NCBI RefSeq assembly: GCF_003985155.1
Contig: NZ_ML133694.1
Coordinates: 186,001-250,000, forward strand
DNA from: Rhizobium vallis
GTDB lineage: Bacteria; Pseudomonadota; Alphaproteobacteria; Rhizobiales; Rhizobiaceae
Direction: 5' to 3'
Length of the DNA stretch: 64,000 nucleotides
Below, piece by piece: positions 19,972 through 28,278 of the stretch. The translations under genes were made by a program, and so were the position numbers. The notes beneath the pieces were generated by a model. That model was not told the origin of the DNA. It did no database searches and worked only from the letters and a program-made list of their open reading frames with translations. Position 1 is the stretch's first letter. Each line of letters begins with the position of its first letter.

Positions 19972-21162
19972 TTAGTTGGAAGCCGAGGGCTGCTCGTGCA
20001 CCGGTGTGATGTGGTCGCCGTCGCGGACATAGGCGCCCGCCTTGGCAACGACCTCGTCGCCGGTCTTCAATCCACTGATGATTTCGACATAGGGGCCGTC
20101 CTGAATGCCGGTTTCGATCTTTGCGAATTTCACCACGCCGGCCTCGACCTTGCGGGCGGAGGAGCCTTCGTTACCGGTGAGAACCGCGGTCAGGGGAAGC
20201 GATACGCCTTCGGTCTCGCGCACGATGATCTCGGCGCTGCCATACATGCCGGAACGCGCCTTGCTGTCATCGTCGATAGAGATATGGACGAGGCCGAGGC
20301 GCGTCACCGGATCGACGGTCGGCGAAACCAGGCGCACGGCGCCGGAAAGTTTTTCACGGCTGCCGGAGAGCGATACCGTCGCCTTCTGGCCCGGCACGAC
20401 CCTGACGATGTCGCTTTCGGCGACTTCGGCGACCAGCTCGACATCACCGTCGCGAATGATGGTGAACAGCGGGTTTCCGTTGCCGGCGGCAATGGCGCCG
20501 ACCTTGGCGTTCTTTGCCGCGATCGTGCCGGCGACCGGCGTCTTCACGTCGGTGCGCGCCAGCTTCAGATCGGCATCGGCGATCTGGCTGTCGAAGACCT
20601 TAAGATCGGCTTCGGCGACCTCGATCGCCTGTTCGGCGGAGACGACACGGGCATTGGCGGCGGCGGCGGTCGCATCGGCCTGCTCGACCTGGGCGGTGGA
20701 AACCGTGCCCTTCTTGCCCATTTCCTGGGCGCGGACCTGCTGTTGCCTTGCCTGCTCGGCATTGGCCTGTGCCTCGATGAGCTGGGCGCGCAGCTGGGCA
20801 AGGCTTGCCTCGCCCTTGGCCTTCGTCGCCATCATCTGGCTCTTCGTCAGGACCAGCGCGTCATCGTTCAGCGTCGCCAGCGTGCTTTCGGCCTGGACCT
20901 TGTCGCCTATATCGGCTTTCAGCGTGCGGATCGAGAGGCCTTCGACCTGTGGCTGGATATAGACTTCCTCGACGGGTTTGACCGTTCCCGTACCGATGAC
21001 GCGGTCGACGAGGGTGCGATTAACAGCTGTGGTGACGACGATCGCCGGCAGGTTCTGTTGCGGCTTTGCAACCGGCGCTTCCTGCGAAAATGCGGTGGAT
21101 GCAGCGAGAGCCGCTGCAAAAAGCGTGGATGTTCCTAGAATTCCAAACGGCTTAAGTGCCAT
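19972..21162 (-). CDS. RND periplasmic adaptor (membrane fusion protein)
   Basis: 396 residues with a signal peptide (cleavage near AFSQE, about residue 27). A barrel-sandwich half-motif (VEEVYIQPQVEGLSIRTLKA) is followed by a long coiled-coil hairpin (about residues 105-185, Gln/Ala-rich). Then come the second lipoyl half (KTPVAGTIAAKNAKVGAIA) and the beta-barrel and membrane-proximal domains. It bridges the RND pump to an outer-membrane channel. It is first in a two-gene operon with the permease. No local regulator is evident. Confidence 0.92.
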   Translation of the reverse strand: MALKPFGILGTSTLFAAALAASTAFSQEAPVAKPQQNLPAIVVTTAVNRTLVDRVIGTGTVKPVEEVYIQPQVEGLSIRTLKADIGDKVQAESTLATLNDDALVLTKSQMMATKAKGEASLAQLRAQLIEAQANAEQARQQQVRAQEMGKKGTVSTAQVEQADATAAAANARVVSAEQAIEVAEADLKVFDSQIADADLKLARTDVKTPVAGTIAAKNAKVGAIAAGNGNPLFTIIRDGDVELVAEVAESDIVRVVPGQKATVSLSGSREKLSGAVRLVSPTVDPVTRLGLVHISIDDDSKARSGMYGSAEIIVRETEGVSLPLTAVLTGNEGSSARKVEAGVVKFAKIETGIQDGPYVEIISGLKTGDEVVAKAGAYVRDGDHITPVHEQPSASN

Positions 21163-21562
21163 GCGTCCTGGTCCAATCTTGTCATAAGGTTAGCCGAATT
21201 CGCGCGTCTGCCATTTCAGCTCGCGACCAGGCCACTGCCTTTCCTGCACTCTCAGGGGTATCCACACATCATTTGCCGTCTTCATCCCTCGCCGGCAAAT
21301 CGGCTTCTAGTTGGTATCGATTTGCTCGATATGCAAGCCCAGCGGAAAACAATTCCCCATGAGCCGATAATAATTACCATCGGAGCCTGAATCAATCACT
21401 GCAGGGTTATGCGAACATTACGATGATTGATCAAGCTTCTGCCCCTATGACGTTTGACACGGGATAAATGCGACAGTGGCAAGGCATTTTTTTCATCTCG
21501 GTGGAAAAAACACGAAACGCGCGGAGATCTCTCCGCGCGTTTCGCTTCGCATCCCGGCGTAA
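21163..21562. other. 400-bp intergenic region between RND operon and ABC transporter
   Basis: There is no gene here. The left part (21163-21300) must contain the RND operon promoter. The middle (21340-21480) is AT-rich with TGATTGATCAAGC-like short palindromic sequence near 21424-21436. The right end carries the terminator of the substrate-binding-protein gene. I see no further structured feature. Confidence 0.5.
21505..21543 (-). terminator. Intrinsic terminator of the substrate-binding-protein gene
   Basis: A perfect 14-bp stem (21514-21527 with 21530-21543) and 2-nt loop is followed on the minus strand by a GTGTTTTTT tract. It lies 20 bases after the stop of the substrate-binding-protein gene and closes that operon. 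Confidence 0.9.
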
Positions 21563-22534
21563 TTACTTGGAAGCAGCGTCGGTGATGTCGTGCGTCCAGG
21601 CGCCCGAGGGCTCCTTGCTGATGATCTTCTGATCGAGCAGCGCCTTTGCCGTGCGGGCATAGAGCGCCTCATCCAGCTTGCCGGAGCCGTCGCCGACGAG
21701 CTTGGCGACTTCGCCCATCATGCGCTTCTGGTGGTTCTCGTCCTGGCCGCCATTGTCCATGACGATCTCGGCGGCTTCATCAGGATTCTCGGTCGCATAT
21801 TTCCAGCCCTTCAGCGAGGCGCGGACGAACTTGACCATCTTCTCCTTGAAGGCTGGATCCTTCAGCTTGTCTTCCATCGCATAGAGGCCGTCTTCCAGGA
21901 GGTCGTTGCCCATCGCGGTATAGTTGAAGACCGTCAGTTCCTCCGGCTTGAAGCCGGCATCGATCGCCTGCCAATACTCGTTATAGGTCATGACGGAGAT
22001 GCAGTCGGCCTGCTTCTGGACGAGCGGCTGCACGTCGAAGCTCTGCTTCAGCACGGTAACGCCATTCGGCCCGCCTTCCGTGGACAGACCCAGCTTGTTC
22101 ATCCAGGCGAAGAAGGGATACTCGTTGCCGAAGAACCAGACGCCGAGCGTGTGGCCCTTGAAATCGGCCTCGGTCTTGACCGGCCCGTCCTTGCGGCAGA
22201 TCATTTCCAGGCCCGATTTCTGGTAGGGCTGGGCGATGTTGACGAGCGGAACGCCCTTTTCGCGGGCAACCAGCGCGCCGCCCATCCAGTCGACGATGAC
22301 GTCGGCGCCGCCGCCGGCGATCACCTGCTCGGGGGCGATATCGGGACCGCCCGGCTTGATGTCGACGTCGAGGCCTTCTTCCTTGTAGAAACCCTTCTCC
22401 TTGGCGACGTAGTAACCGCCGAACTGGCCCTGCGTGACCCATTTCAGCTGCAGGACCACCTTGTCTGCGGCCATCGCATGGGCTGCTGCAAGCGACATCG
22501 CGCTTGCCATCATTGCAACCATCAACTTTTTCAT
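21563..22534 (-). CDS. NMT1/ThiY-type ABC transporter substrate-binding protein
   Basis: 323 residues. The signal peptide MKKLMVAMMASAMSLAAAHAMAA is followed by the NMT1/THI5 start VVLQLKWVTQGQFGGYYVAKEKGFYKEEGLDV. This is a type-II periplasmic binding fold that in characterised relatives binds pyrimidines or other small heterocycles. It is the last gene of an ABC operon whose other members are two permeases and an ATPase. Dihydropyrimidinase and related genes lie upstream on the same strand. A pyrimidine or pyrimidine-derived substrate is inferred from family and neighbourhood, not shown. Confidence 0.88.
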   Translation of the reverse strand: MKKLMVAMMASAMSLAAAHAMAADKVVLQLKWVTQGQFGGYYVAKEKGFYKEEGLDVDIKPGGPDIAPEQVIAGGGADVIVDWMGGALVAREKGVPLVNIAQPYQKSGLEMICRKDGPVKTEADFKGHTLGVWFFGNEYPFFAWMNKLGLSTEGGPNGVTVLKQSFDVQPLVQKQADCISVMTYNEYWQAIDAGFKPEELTVFNYTAMGNDLLEDGLYAMEDKLKDPAFKEKMVKFVRASLKGWKYATENPDEAAEIVMDNGGQDENHQKRMMGEVAKLVGDGSGKLDEALYARTAKALLDQKIISKEPSGAWTHDITDAASK

Positions 22535-22591
22535 TTTCTTTTCCTTACCCTCTGAAGTTATGCCCGAGCCGTTTGCGAAGCCCGGGCGCGC

Positions 22592-23719
22592 CTAGCCACC
22601 ACGGATAGACGGATGCCAGAAAGTCACCGCCCGTTCCGTCAGGGCGATGACGCCATAGAAGATCGAGCCGGCCAGCGCCGCAACGGCGATTTCCGCCCAG
22701 ACCATGTCGACATTCATGCGGCCGATCTCGGTGGAGATGCGGAAGCCCATGCCGACGATCGGCGTCCCGAAGAATTCCGCAACGATGGCACCAATCAGCG
22801 CCAGCGTCGAGTTGATCTTCAGTGCGTTGAAAATGAAGGGCATCGCTGCCGGAAGCTTGAGTTTCAGCAGCGTCTGCCAGTCGCTCGACGCATAGGTGCG
22901 CATCAGGTCGCGCTCCATGCTGCCGGAGGCGGCAAGGCCAGCGACCGTGTTCACCAGCATCGGGAAGAAGGTCATGATGATGACGACGGCGGCTTTCGAC
23001 GGCCAGTCGAAACCGAACCACATTACCATGACGGGGGCGACGCCGATGATCGGCAGCGCCGAAACCATGTTGCCGATCGGCAGGAGGCCGCGGCGCAGGA
23101 AGACGACGCGGTCAGCGAGCACCGCGACGACGAAGCCGCTGAGGCAGCCGACGATATAACCGATCAGCACCGCCTTGAAGATCGTCTGCCTGACATCGTC
23201 GCCGAGGATCGGTAGCGAGGCCATGATGCGCGCGCCGATGGCGCTCGGCGGCGGCAACAGGATGAAGGGAACGCCGGCGCCGCGGGTCACCGCTTCCCAC
23301 AGAATGAGGATCCAGGCGCCGAAGATCGCCGGGATCAGGAGTTCGAGCGCCGACTTGCCGACCGCGGTGACGGGCTGCAATTTCGAGAGCTCCGTGACGC
23401 ATCTCCAGGCAAGCAGCCAGGAGGAAAGGAGCAGCAGGAAGAAAGCCCGTGTTGCCGTAGCCTCGTTGCCGGAAAGGGCCGAAAGCAGCATCCAGGCGGC
23501 GCCATGGGCGCCGATGAACAGCACAGTGGCGCGGTAGGCCGGCGGCTGCGGCGCAAAAGACAGAAGAGCGGTCGCAGCGACGATGATGAAGATGAGGCTC
23601 ACTGTGCCGTCACTCAAGGGTCGCGCCGCGCTCTCAGCCAGAAGCGGCAGGCTCGCCAGCGCGGCGATGCAGAGAAGAAGGGCGACTATGCCCTGCCAGG
23701 AGAAGGTCAGATGTCTCAT
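22592..23719 (-). CDS. ABC transporter permease (BPD_transp_1), long form
   Basis: 375 residues. The first 130 add about four extra hydrophobic segments not found in minimal SsuC/TauC permeases. The remainder is a standard BPD_transp_1 permease with the ATPase-contact EAA-like loop (LKLKLPAAMPFIFNALKINSTLALIGAIVAEF). It is encoded with the shorter permease next to it (4-base overlap at 23716-23719), so the channel is probably a heterodimer. It transports the substrate held by the 21563-22534 protein. Confidence 0.88.
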   Translation of the reverse strand: MRHLTFSWQGIVALLLCIAALASLPLLAESAARPLSDGTVSLIFIIVAATALLSFAPQPPAYRATVLFIGAHGAAWMLLSALSGNEATATRAFFLLLLSSWLLAWRCVTELSKLQPVTAVGKSALELLIPAIFGAWILILWEAVTRGAGVPFILLPPPSAIGARIMASLPILGDDVRQTIFKAVLIGYIVGCLSGFVVAVLADRVVFLRRGLLPIGNMVSALPIIGVAPVMVMWFGFDWPSKAAVVIIMTFFPMLVNTVAGLAASGSMERDLMRTYASSDWQTLLKLKLPAAMPFIFNALKINSTLALIGAIVAEFFGTPIVGMGFRISTEIGRMNVDMVWAEIAVAALAGSIFYGVIALTERAVTFWHPSIRGG

Positions 23720-24645
23720 GCCGGCCTCCCGCCCATGGCCCGGTCGACGATCTTTGCCGCAAGGCCGACGATCGCGACCAGGGCGCCCGCAAGCAGCGAG
23801 CCGACGACGAGGGCGGCCCAGATATCGATGGTCTGGCTGTAATAGGAGCCGGCGAGCAGCTTCGAGCCGATGCCGGCGACAGCACCCGTCGGCAATTCGC
23901 CGACGATGGCGCCGACGAGGCTTGCGGCAATCGCGACTTTCATCGAGGTAAAGAGAAAGGGGATCGAGGCTGGGACGCGCAGCTTCCAGAAAGTCTGCAT
24001 GGGGCTCGCATAATAGGTGCGCATCAGGTCGAGATGCATGATTTCGGGCGAACGCAGCCCTTTCACCATGCCGACGGCGACGGGAAAGAAGGAGAGGTAG
24101 GTGGAGATCAGCGCCTTGGAGACGAGACGGGAGGCGTCGGAATCGAGGTTCAGGAGATGCGCGAGCGCATTGTCGCCGGTCAGTACGTTGTAGGAGATGA
24201 TGACGATCATCGGCGCGATGGCAAGGATCGGTATGGTCTGGCTCGCCACCAGCCAGGGCATCAGCGAGCGGTCCATGGCGCGGTTGTGGACGATCAGTAC
24301 GGCCAGAAGGATGCCGAGCACCATGCCGAAGCCGAAGCCGAGCAGGGTGGAGGAGAGCGTCACCCAGCCGTGGTAGACGAGGCTGCGATTGCTCGAAAGG
24401 CTGCGCAGGACAGTGTTCTCGTAGACGTTCTGCGCCACCTGATGCGGCGCCGGCAAGATCGGTTTCGGCTGCGCCAGCGTCTTGCCGATGAATTCGAAGG
24501 TCGTCGGCGTGACGCCGGCACGGCTGTCCATGTCGCGCTGGAACGGCGCGTTCATGAGAACGGCGGCGACGTACCAGATGACGACGAGGGCGAGCAGGAT
24601 GGTGGTGACGGGGACGATCTTGTTCTTGAAGGTGTCGGGTTTCAT
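23716..24645 (-). CDS. ABC transporter permease (BPD_transp_1), short form
   Basis: 309 residues. One N-terminal membrane helix and a periplasmic stretch of about 60 residues precede a five-helix BPD_transp_1 core with the EAA-like loop KLRVPASIPFLFTSMKVAIAASLVGAIVGE. It overlaps the other permease by 4 bases, and its own start overlaps the stop of the DUF559 gene. Coupled translation through the whole run is therefore likely. Confidence 0.88.
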   Translation of the reverse strand: MKPDTFKNKIVPVTTILLALVVIWYVAAVLMNAPFQRDMDSRAGVTPTTFEFIGKTLAQPKPILPAPHQVAQNVYENTVLRSLSSNRSLVYHGWVTLSSTLLGFGFGMVLGILLAVLIVHNRAMDRSLMPWLVASQTIPILAIAPMIVIISYNVLTGDNALAHLLNLDSDASRLVSKALISTYLSFFPVAVGMVKGLRSPEIMHLDLMRTYYASPMQTFWKLRVPASIPFLFTSMKVAIAASLVGAIVGELPTGAVAGIGSKLLAGSYYSQTIDIWAALVVGSLLAGALVAIVGLAAKIVDRAMGGRPA

Positions 24646-25022
24646 GCTGCTCGCTCCTTCAAAAATGGAGCGGCGTGTTTTTCGATGGTGATGAACACGT
24701 AGTCAGGTCCATCAAGCACCTGTGCGTTGTCGAAGCGCAGCACGTTGAAACCCTCGCTGCGTAGGAATGCGTCGCGGGCAAGGTCGTGGCGGCGGCCGTG
24801 GGCGGTCTCGTGGCTGTCACCATCGACTTCGACGATCAGTCGCGCTGAAAGCCAGGCGAAATCGGCGATATACGGGCCGATCGGCGTCTCGCGTCTGAAC
24901 CTCGCTCCAAGGGGCCTGAGATCGCGAAGCATATCCCACATTGCCGCCTCCGCCTTTGTCAATTCACGGCGTAGGCGTTTCGCCGTTTCGCGGGTTTTGG
25001 GAGTGATGTTGGAATGTGGCAT
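24642..25022 (-). CDS. DUF559 endonuclease-like protein inside the ABC operon
   Basis: 126 residues from the ATG at 25020-25022; the frame extends upstream only into the palindromic element. It has DUF559/Vsr-like features: ETAKRLRRELTKAEAAMWDMLR, RFRRETPIGPYIADFAW and IVEVDGDSHE (E-V-D plus H, a nuclease-like site), then RDAFLRSEGFNVLRF. These proteins resemble very-short-patch-repair or PD-(D/E)XK-type nucleases. It sits between the ATPase and permease genes of an unrelated transporter, directly beside repeat copy B, and overlaps the permease start. It looks like a late insertion together with the repeat. Confidence 0.85.
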   Translation of the reverse strand: MPHSNITPKTRETAKRLRRELTKAEAAMWDMLRDLRPLGARFRRETPIGPYIADFAWLSARLIVEVDGDSHETAHGRRHDLARDAFLRSEGFNVLRFDNAQVLDGPDYVFITIEKHAAPFLKERAA

Positions 25023-25026
25023 TAGA

Positions 25027-25173
25027 CCCCTCCCCAACCCCTCCCCACAAGGGGGAGGGGCCAACATGCGGCGCTCGCCGAGTTCTCCACGAAACGTTGC
25101 AGGAGAGCGCTGCCGTTGCCGAGGGCTTCGGCGCTAAAGTCCCTCCCCCTTGTGGGGAGGGGTTGGGGAGGGG
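25027..25173. repeat. 147-bp palindromic intergenic element (C-rich family), copy B
   Basis: Arms at 25027-25060 (34 bp) and 25141-25173 (33 bp) are perfect inverted repeats and identical in sequence to the arms of copy A at 4482-4631. The 80-bp cores differ almost completely between copies. It starts 5 bases upstream of the DUF559 start codon, so part of that gene's ribosome-binding region is formed at the edge of the element. Confidence 0.88.
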
Positions 25174-25193
25174 TCTTTTGACACAACACGCGC

Positions 25194-25979
25194 CTAAACC
25201 TCATGGCTATGCCCCGTTCTCAGCCCCTCGCGGACGCGATGGGCGATTTCCAGGAATTCGGGGGTGTCGCGGATGTCGAGCGGGCGTTCGGCCGGTAGGG
25301 GCGAGTCGATCACATCGGTCACGCGGCCGGGGCGCGGCGACATCACGACGATCTTGGTCGAGAGGTAGACGGCCTCGGGGATGGAATGGGTGACGAAGCA
25401 GATCGTCTTGTTGGTGCGGGCCCAGAGTTTCAGCAGTTCTTCGTTCAGATGGTCGCGGACGATTTCATCAAGTGCGCCGAAGGGCTCGTCCATCAGGAGC
25501 AGGTCGGCATCGAAGGCGAGTGCGCGGGCGATCGAGGCGCGCTGCTGCATGCCGCCGGAAAGCTGCCAGGGAAATTTCTTCTCGAAGCCGGAAAGGCTGA
25601 CGAGGTCGAGCGCCTCGGCGATGCGCCTGGTGCGGTCGGCTGCGGTATAACCCATGATTTCCAAGGGCAGGGCGATGTTGTTTTCGATGGTGCGCCAGGG
25701 ATAGAGCGCCGGCGCCTGGAAGACATAGCCGTAGGCGCGGGCCTTGCGCGCCTCCTCCGGCGTCATGCCGTTGATCGAGATCTCGCCCGAAGTGCTCTTT
25801 TCGAGATCGGCGATGACGCGCAGGAAAGTCGTCTTGCCGCAGCCCGACGGGCCGATGAAAGAGACGAAGTCGCCCTTGCGGACATCGAGATTGACATCGG
25901 TCAGCGCGTTCACCGGGCCGTCATTCGCCTGGTAGGTGAGACAGAGATCCTTGGCGGATACGACGGAGGGTGCTTGCAT
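25194..25979 (-). CDS. ABC transporter ATP-binding protein (NitT/TauT type)
   Basis: 261 residues from the ATG at 25977-25979 (a TTG one codon earlier is also open). Walker A GPSGCGKTT, Q-loop VFQAPALYPWRTI, signature LSGGMQQRASIARAL and Walker B LLLMDEPFGALDE mark the SsuB/TauB/ThiZ class. It energises the two permeases downstream. The gene is first in the minus-strand ABC operon; the cupin gene is divergent from it across 94 bases. Confidence 0.9.
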   Translation of the reverse strand: MQAPSVVSAKDLCLTYQANDGPVNALTDVNLDVRKGDFVSFIGPSGCGKTTFLRVIADLEKSTSGEISINGMTPEEARKARAYGYVFQAPALYPWRTIENNIALPLEIMGYTAADRTRRIAEALDLVSLSGFEKKFPWQLSGGMQQRASIARALAFDADLLLMDEPFGALDEIVRDHLNEELLKLWARTNKTICFVTHSIPEAVYLSTKIVVMSPRPGRVTDVIDSPLPAERPLDIRDTPEFLEIAHRVREGLRTGHSHEV

Positions 25980-26073
25980 CAATGCGACCGATCTTGTTTT
26001 CGCCGCTGGAAGGCGGTTTGCATGTTACCATCGCCGCAGGCCCTGCCGGCGGCACAATTCACGGAGAAAGAAA

Positions 26074-26487
26074 ATGGACGCGACATCAAAACCCACCTGC
26101 CACATCGTTCGTCCCAGCCATGCCTATGACGGAAAGCAGGGGCTGAGCTATTTCGAAGGAATCGCGGCCGAGACGGTCGGCGCCAAGGGCATCTGCATGC
26201 ACCTGCTGACGATCCCGCCCGGCGTGCGCGCCAAGGCGCATCTGCATGAGGCGCACGAGACGGCGATCTACATGCTCTCCGGCGTGGCCCATACCTGGTA
26301 CGGCGACCGGCTGGAGCAGCACGTCGTCGTCCATGCTGGCGAACTCTTCTATATCCCGGCCGGTGTGCCGCATATGCCGGCAAACCTCAGCAGCACGCCA
26401 TGCACGGCGATCATCGCCCGCACCGATCCGAACGAGCAGGAAAGCGTCGTGCTTCTGCCGGAGCTGGACGCGCTGGTGCCGGCGTGA
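26074..26487 (+). CDS. Cupin-domain protein
   Basis: 137 residues from ATG 26074 with GGAGAAAG upstream. A single beta-barrel cupin with metal-site motif 1 as HLHEAHETAIYMLSG and motif 2 as GELFYIPAGVPHMPAN gives a 3-His/1-Glu site. The enzymatic or sensory role is unknown. It is divergent from the transporter operon and convergent with the dihydropyrimidinase gene, so a role in heterocycle metabolism is possible but unproven. Confidence 0.85.
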   Translation: MDATSKPTCHIVRPSHAYDGKQGLSYFEGIAAETVGAKGICMHLLTIPPGVRAKAHLHEAHETAIYMLSGVAHTWYGDRLEQHVVVHAGELFYIPAGVPHMPANLSSTPCTAIIARTDPNEQESVVLLPELDALVPA

Positions 26488-26545
26488 GGTCATCGGCATG
26501 GAAGCGTCGATCCCCGATTGATGGTGGTTTCGCTACGCTCCATCG

Positions 26546-28000
26546 TCACACGCCGGTTGCCGGAATGCCGCTGCGTTCCACCTTGCGCGGAGAGGTGATC
26601 TCCTTCCAGGTGGACAGCGCCTTGCTGACGGCCGTGACCGGCTCGCGCCTGACGAACTCGCCGTGGCCCTCCTGGGTCTTGATGGTGCTTTCCTCGATCG
26701 CGACCACACCCCGCGTCAGCGTATAGCGCGGCAGGCCGGTGACTTCCTTCCCCTCGAAGACGTTATAGTCGATCGCCGACTGCTGGGCCTTGGACGAGAT
26801 GGTCTTGGAGCGTTTCGGGTCCCAGACGACGATATCGGCATCGGCGCCGATGAGGATCGCGCCCTTTTTCGGATAGATGTTGAGGATCTTGGCGATGTTG
26901 GTCGAGGTGACGGCGACGAATTCGTTCATCGTCAGCCGGCCGGTGTTGACGCCGTGCGTCCAGAGCATCGGCATGCGGTCTTCGAGGCCGCCGGTACCGT
27001 TCGGGATCTTGGTGAAATCGCCGACGCCGAAGCGCTTCTGCGCTGTGGTGAAGGCGCAATGGTCGGTTGCGACCACCTGCAGCGAGCCGGAGGCAAGCCC
27101 CGCCCAGAGGCTATCCTGATGCTGCTTGCTGCGGAAGGGCGGCGACATCACGCGGCGGGCGGCGTGATCCCAGTCGGGATTGGAATATTCGCTTTCATCA
27201 AGCGTCAGGTGCTGGATCAGCGGCTCGCCGTAGACGCGCATGCCCTTGGAGCGGGCGCGGCGGATCGCCTCGTGCGCCTGTTCGCAGGAGGTGTGGACGA
27301 TGTAAACCGGGCAGCCGGCCATATCGGCGATCATGATGGCGCGGTTGGTGGCCTCGCCCTCGACTTCGGCCGGGCGAGAATAGGCATGCGCCTCGGGGCC
27401 GTTATTGCCCTCTGCGAGCAGCTTTGCCGACATCGAGGCGACGACGTCGCCGTTTTCGGCATGCACCAGCGGCAGCGCGCCGAGTTCGGCGCAGCGCTGG
27501 AAGGAGGCGAACATCTCGTCATCGTCGACCATCAGCGCGCCCTTATAGGCCATGAAGTGCTTGAAGGTGTTGATGCCCTTGTCGCGGACGATGGTCTCCA
27601 TTTCCTTGAAGACCTGCTCGCTCCACCAGGTGACCGCCATGTGAAAGGAATAGTCGCAATTGGCGCGGGTGGATTTGTTGTCCCACATGGTCAGCGCTTC
27701 GAGCAGCGACTGGCCGGGGGCGGGCAGGGCGAAATCGACGACCATGGTCGTGCCGCCGGAAAGCGCCGCGCGCGTGCCGCTCTCGAAATCGTCGGAGGAA
27801 TAGGTTCCCATGAAAGGCATTTCGAGATGGGTGTGCGGGTCGATACCACCCGGCATGACATAACAGCCGGAGGCATCGAGCGTCTCTTTGCCCGAGAGGT
27901 TCGGACCAATCTCGATGATCTTGCCGCCGTCGATTTTCACGTCAGCCTTGTAGGTGAGGTCGGCCGTGACGATGGTGCCGTTCTTGATGACTGTGCTCAT
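26546..28000 (-). CDS. hydA: Dihydropyrimidinase (D-hydantoinase)
   Basis: 484 residues, cytoplasmic amidohydrolase. It has metal ligands GGIDPHTHLEMPF, the carbamylated lysine in FKHFMAYKGALMVDDDE, further His in VHAENGDV and VYIVHTSCEQA, and Asp in VATDHCAF. It opens dihydrouracil/dihydrothymine to N-carbamoyl-beta-amino acids, step two of the reductive pyrimidine pathway. The start overlaps the stop of the preceding small gene by 4 bases. The hydrolase for step three is one gene upstream, and preAT for step one lie at 35339-38029. Confidence 0.94.
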   Translation of the reverse strand: MSTVIKNGTIVTADLTYKADVKIDGGKIIEIGPNLSGKETLDASGCYVMPGGIDPHTHLEMPFMGTYSSDDFESGTRAALSGGTTMVVDFALPAPGQSLLEALTMWDNKSTRANCDYSFHMAVTWWSEQVFKEMETIVRDKGINTFKHFMAYKGALMVDDDEMFASFQRCAELGALPLVHAENGDVVASMSAKLLAEGNNGPEAHAYSRPAEVEGEATNRAIMIADMAGCPVYIVHTSCEQAHEAIRRARSKGMRVYGEPLIQHLTLDESEYSNPDWDHAARRVMSPPFRSKQHQDSLWAGLASGSLQVVATDHCAFTTAQKRFGVGDFTKIPNGTGGLEDRMPMLWTHGVNTGRLTMNEFVAVTSTNIAKILNIYPKKGAILIGADADIVVWDPKRSKTISSKAQQSAIDYNVFEGKEVTGLPRYTLTRGVVAIEESTIKTQEGHGEFVRREPVTAVSKALSTWKEITSPRKVERSGIPATGV

Positions 28001-28278
28001 TCTCCGAACTCCCTGTCGCTGCGCGGTGCCTGCGCAAGCTGGTTATCCAATGACTGGCGGTAGCGGATGCAGCCGCGCATAAATTGAGGCCAATCGGGCA
28101 CGATCTGACCGCCGGCCGGCGTATCAGGCAGGAGCGTCCACAGATCGGGATGATGCCAACAGAGTTCATGCCCCGACGTATCGCGGTGAACGCGGATCGC
28201 GTGGCGCATAGCTCGTGCCGCCGACAACAGATCAGCATGGCTCATGCTGTCCAGATCTGCGTCCGGATCCGTGATCAC
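27997..28278 (-). CDS. 93-aa conserved-looking protein coupled between pyrimidine genes
   Basis: 93 residues from a GTG (28276-28278) that overlaps the TGA of the upstream hydrolase (GTGA). It ends in a TGA that overlaps the ATG of hydA, so it is coupled at both ends. It carries MSHADLLSAARAMRHAIRVH, a Trp/His-rich centre (HELCWHHPDLWTLLPD) and DWPQFMRGCIRYRQSLD. No signal or membrane segment is present. The tight double overlap and non-random composition argue for a real gene that acts with pyrimidine degradation. I cannot assign a function. Confidence 0.75.
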   Translation of the reverse strand: MITDPDADLDSMSHADLLSAARAMRHAIRVHRDTSGHELCWHHPDLWTLLPDTPAGGQIVPDWPQFMRGCIRYRQSLDNQLAQAPRSDREFGE

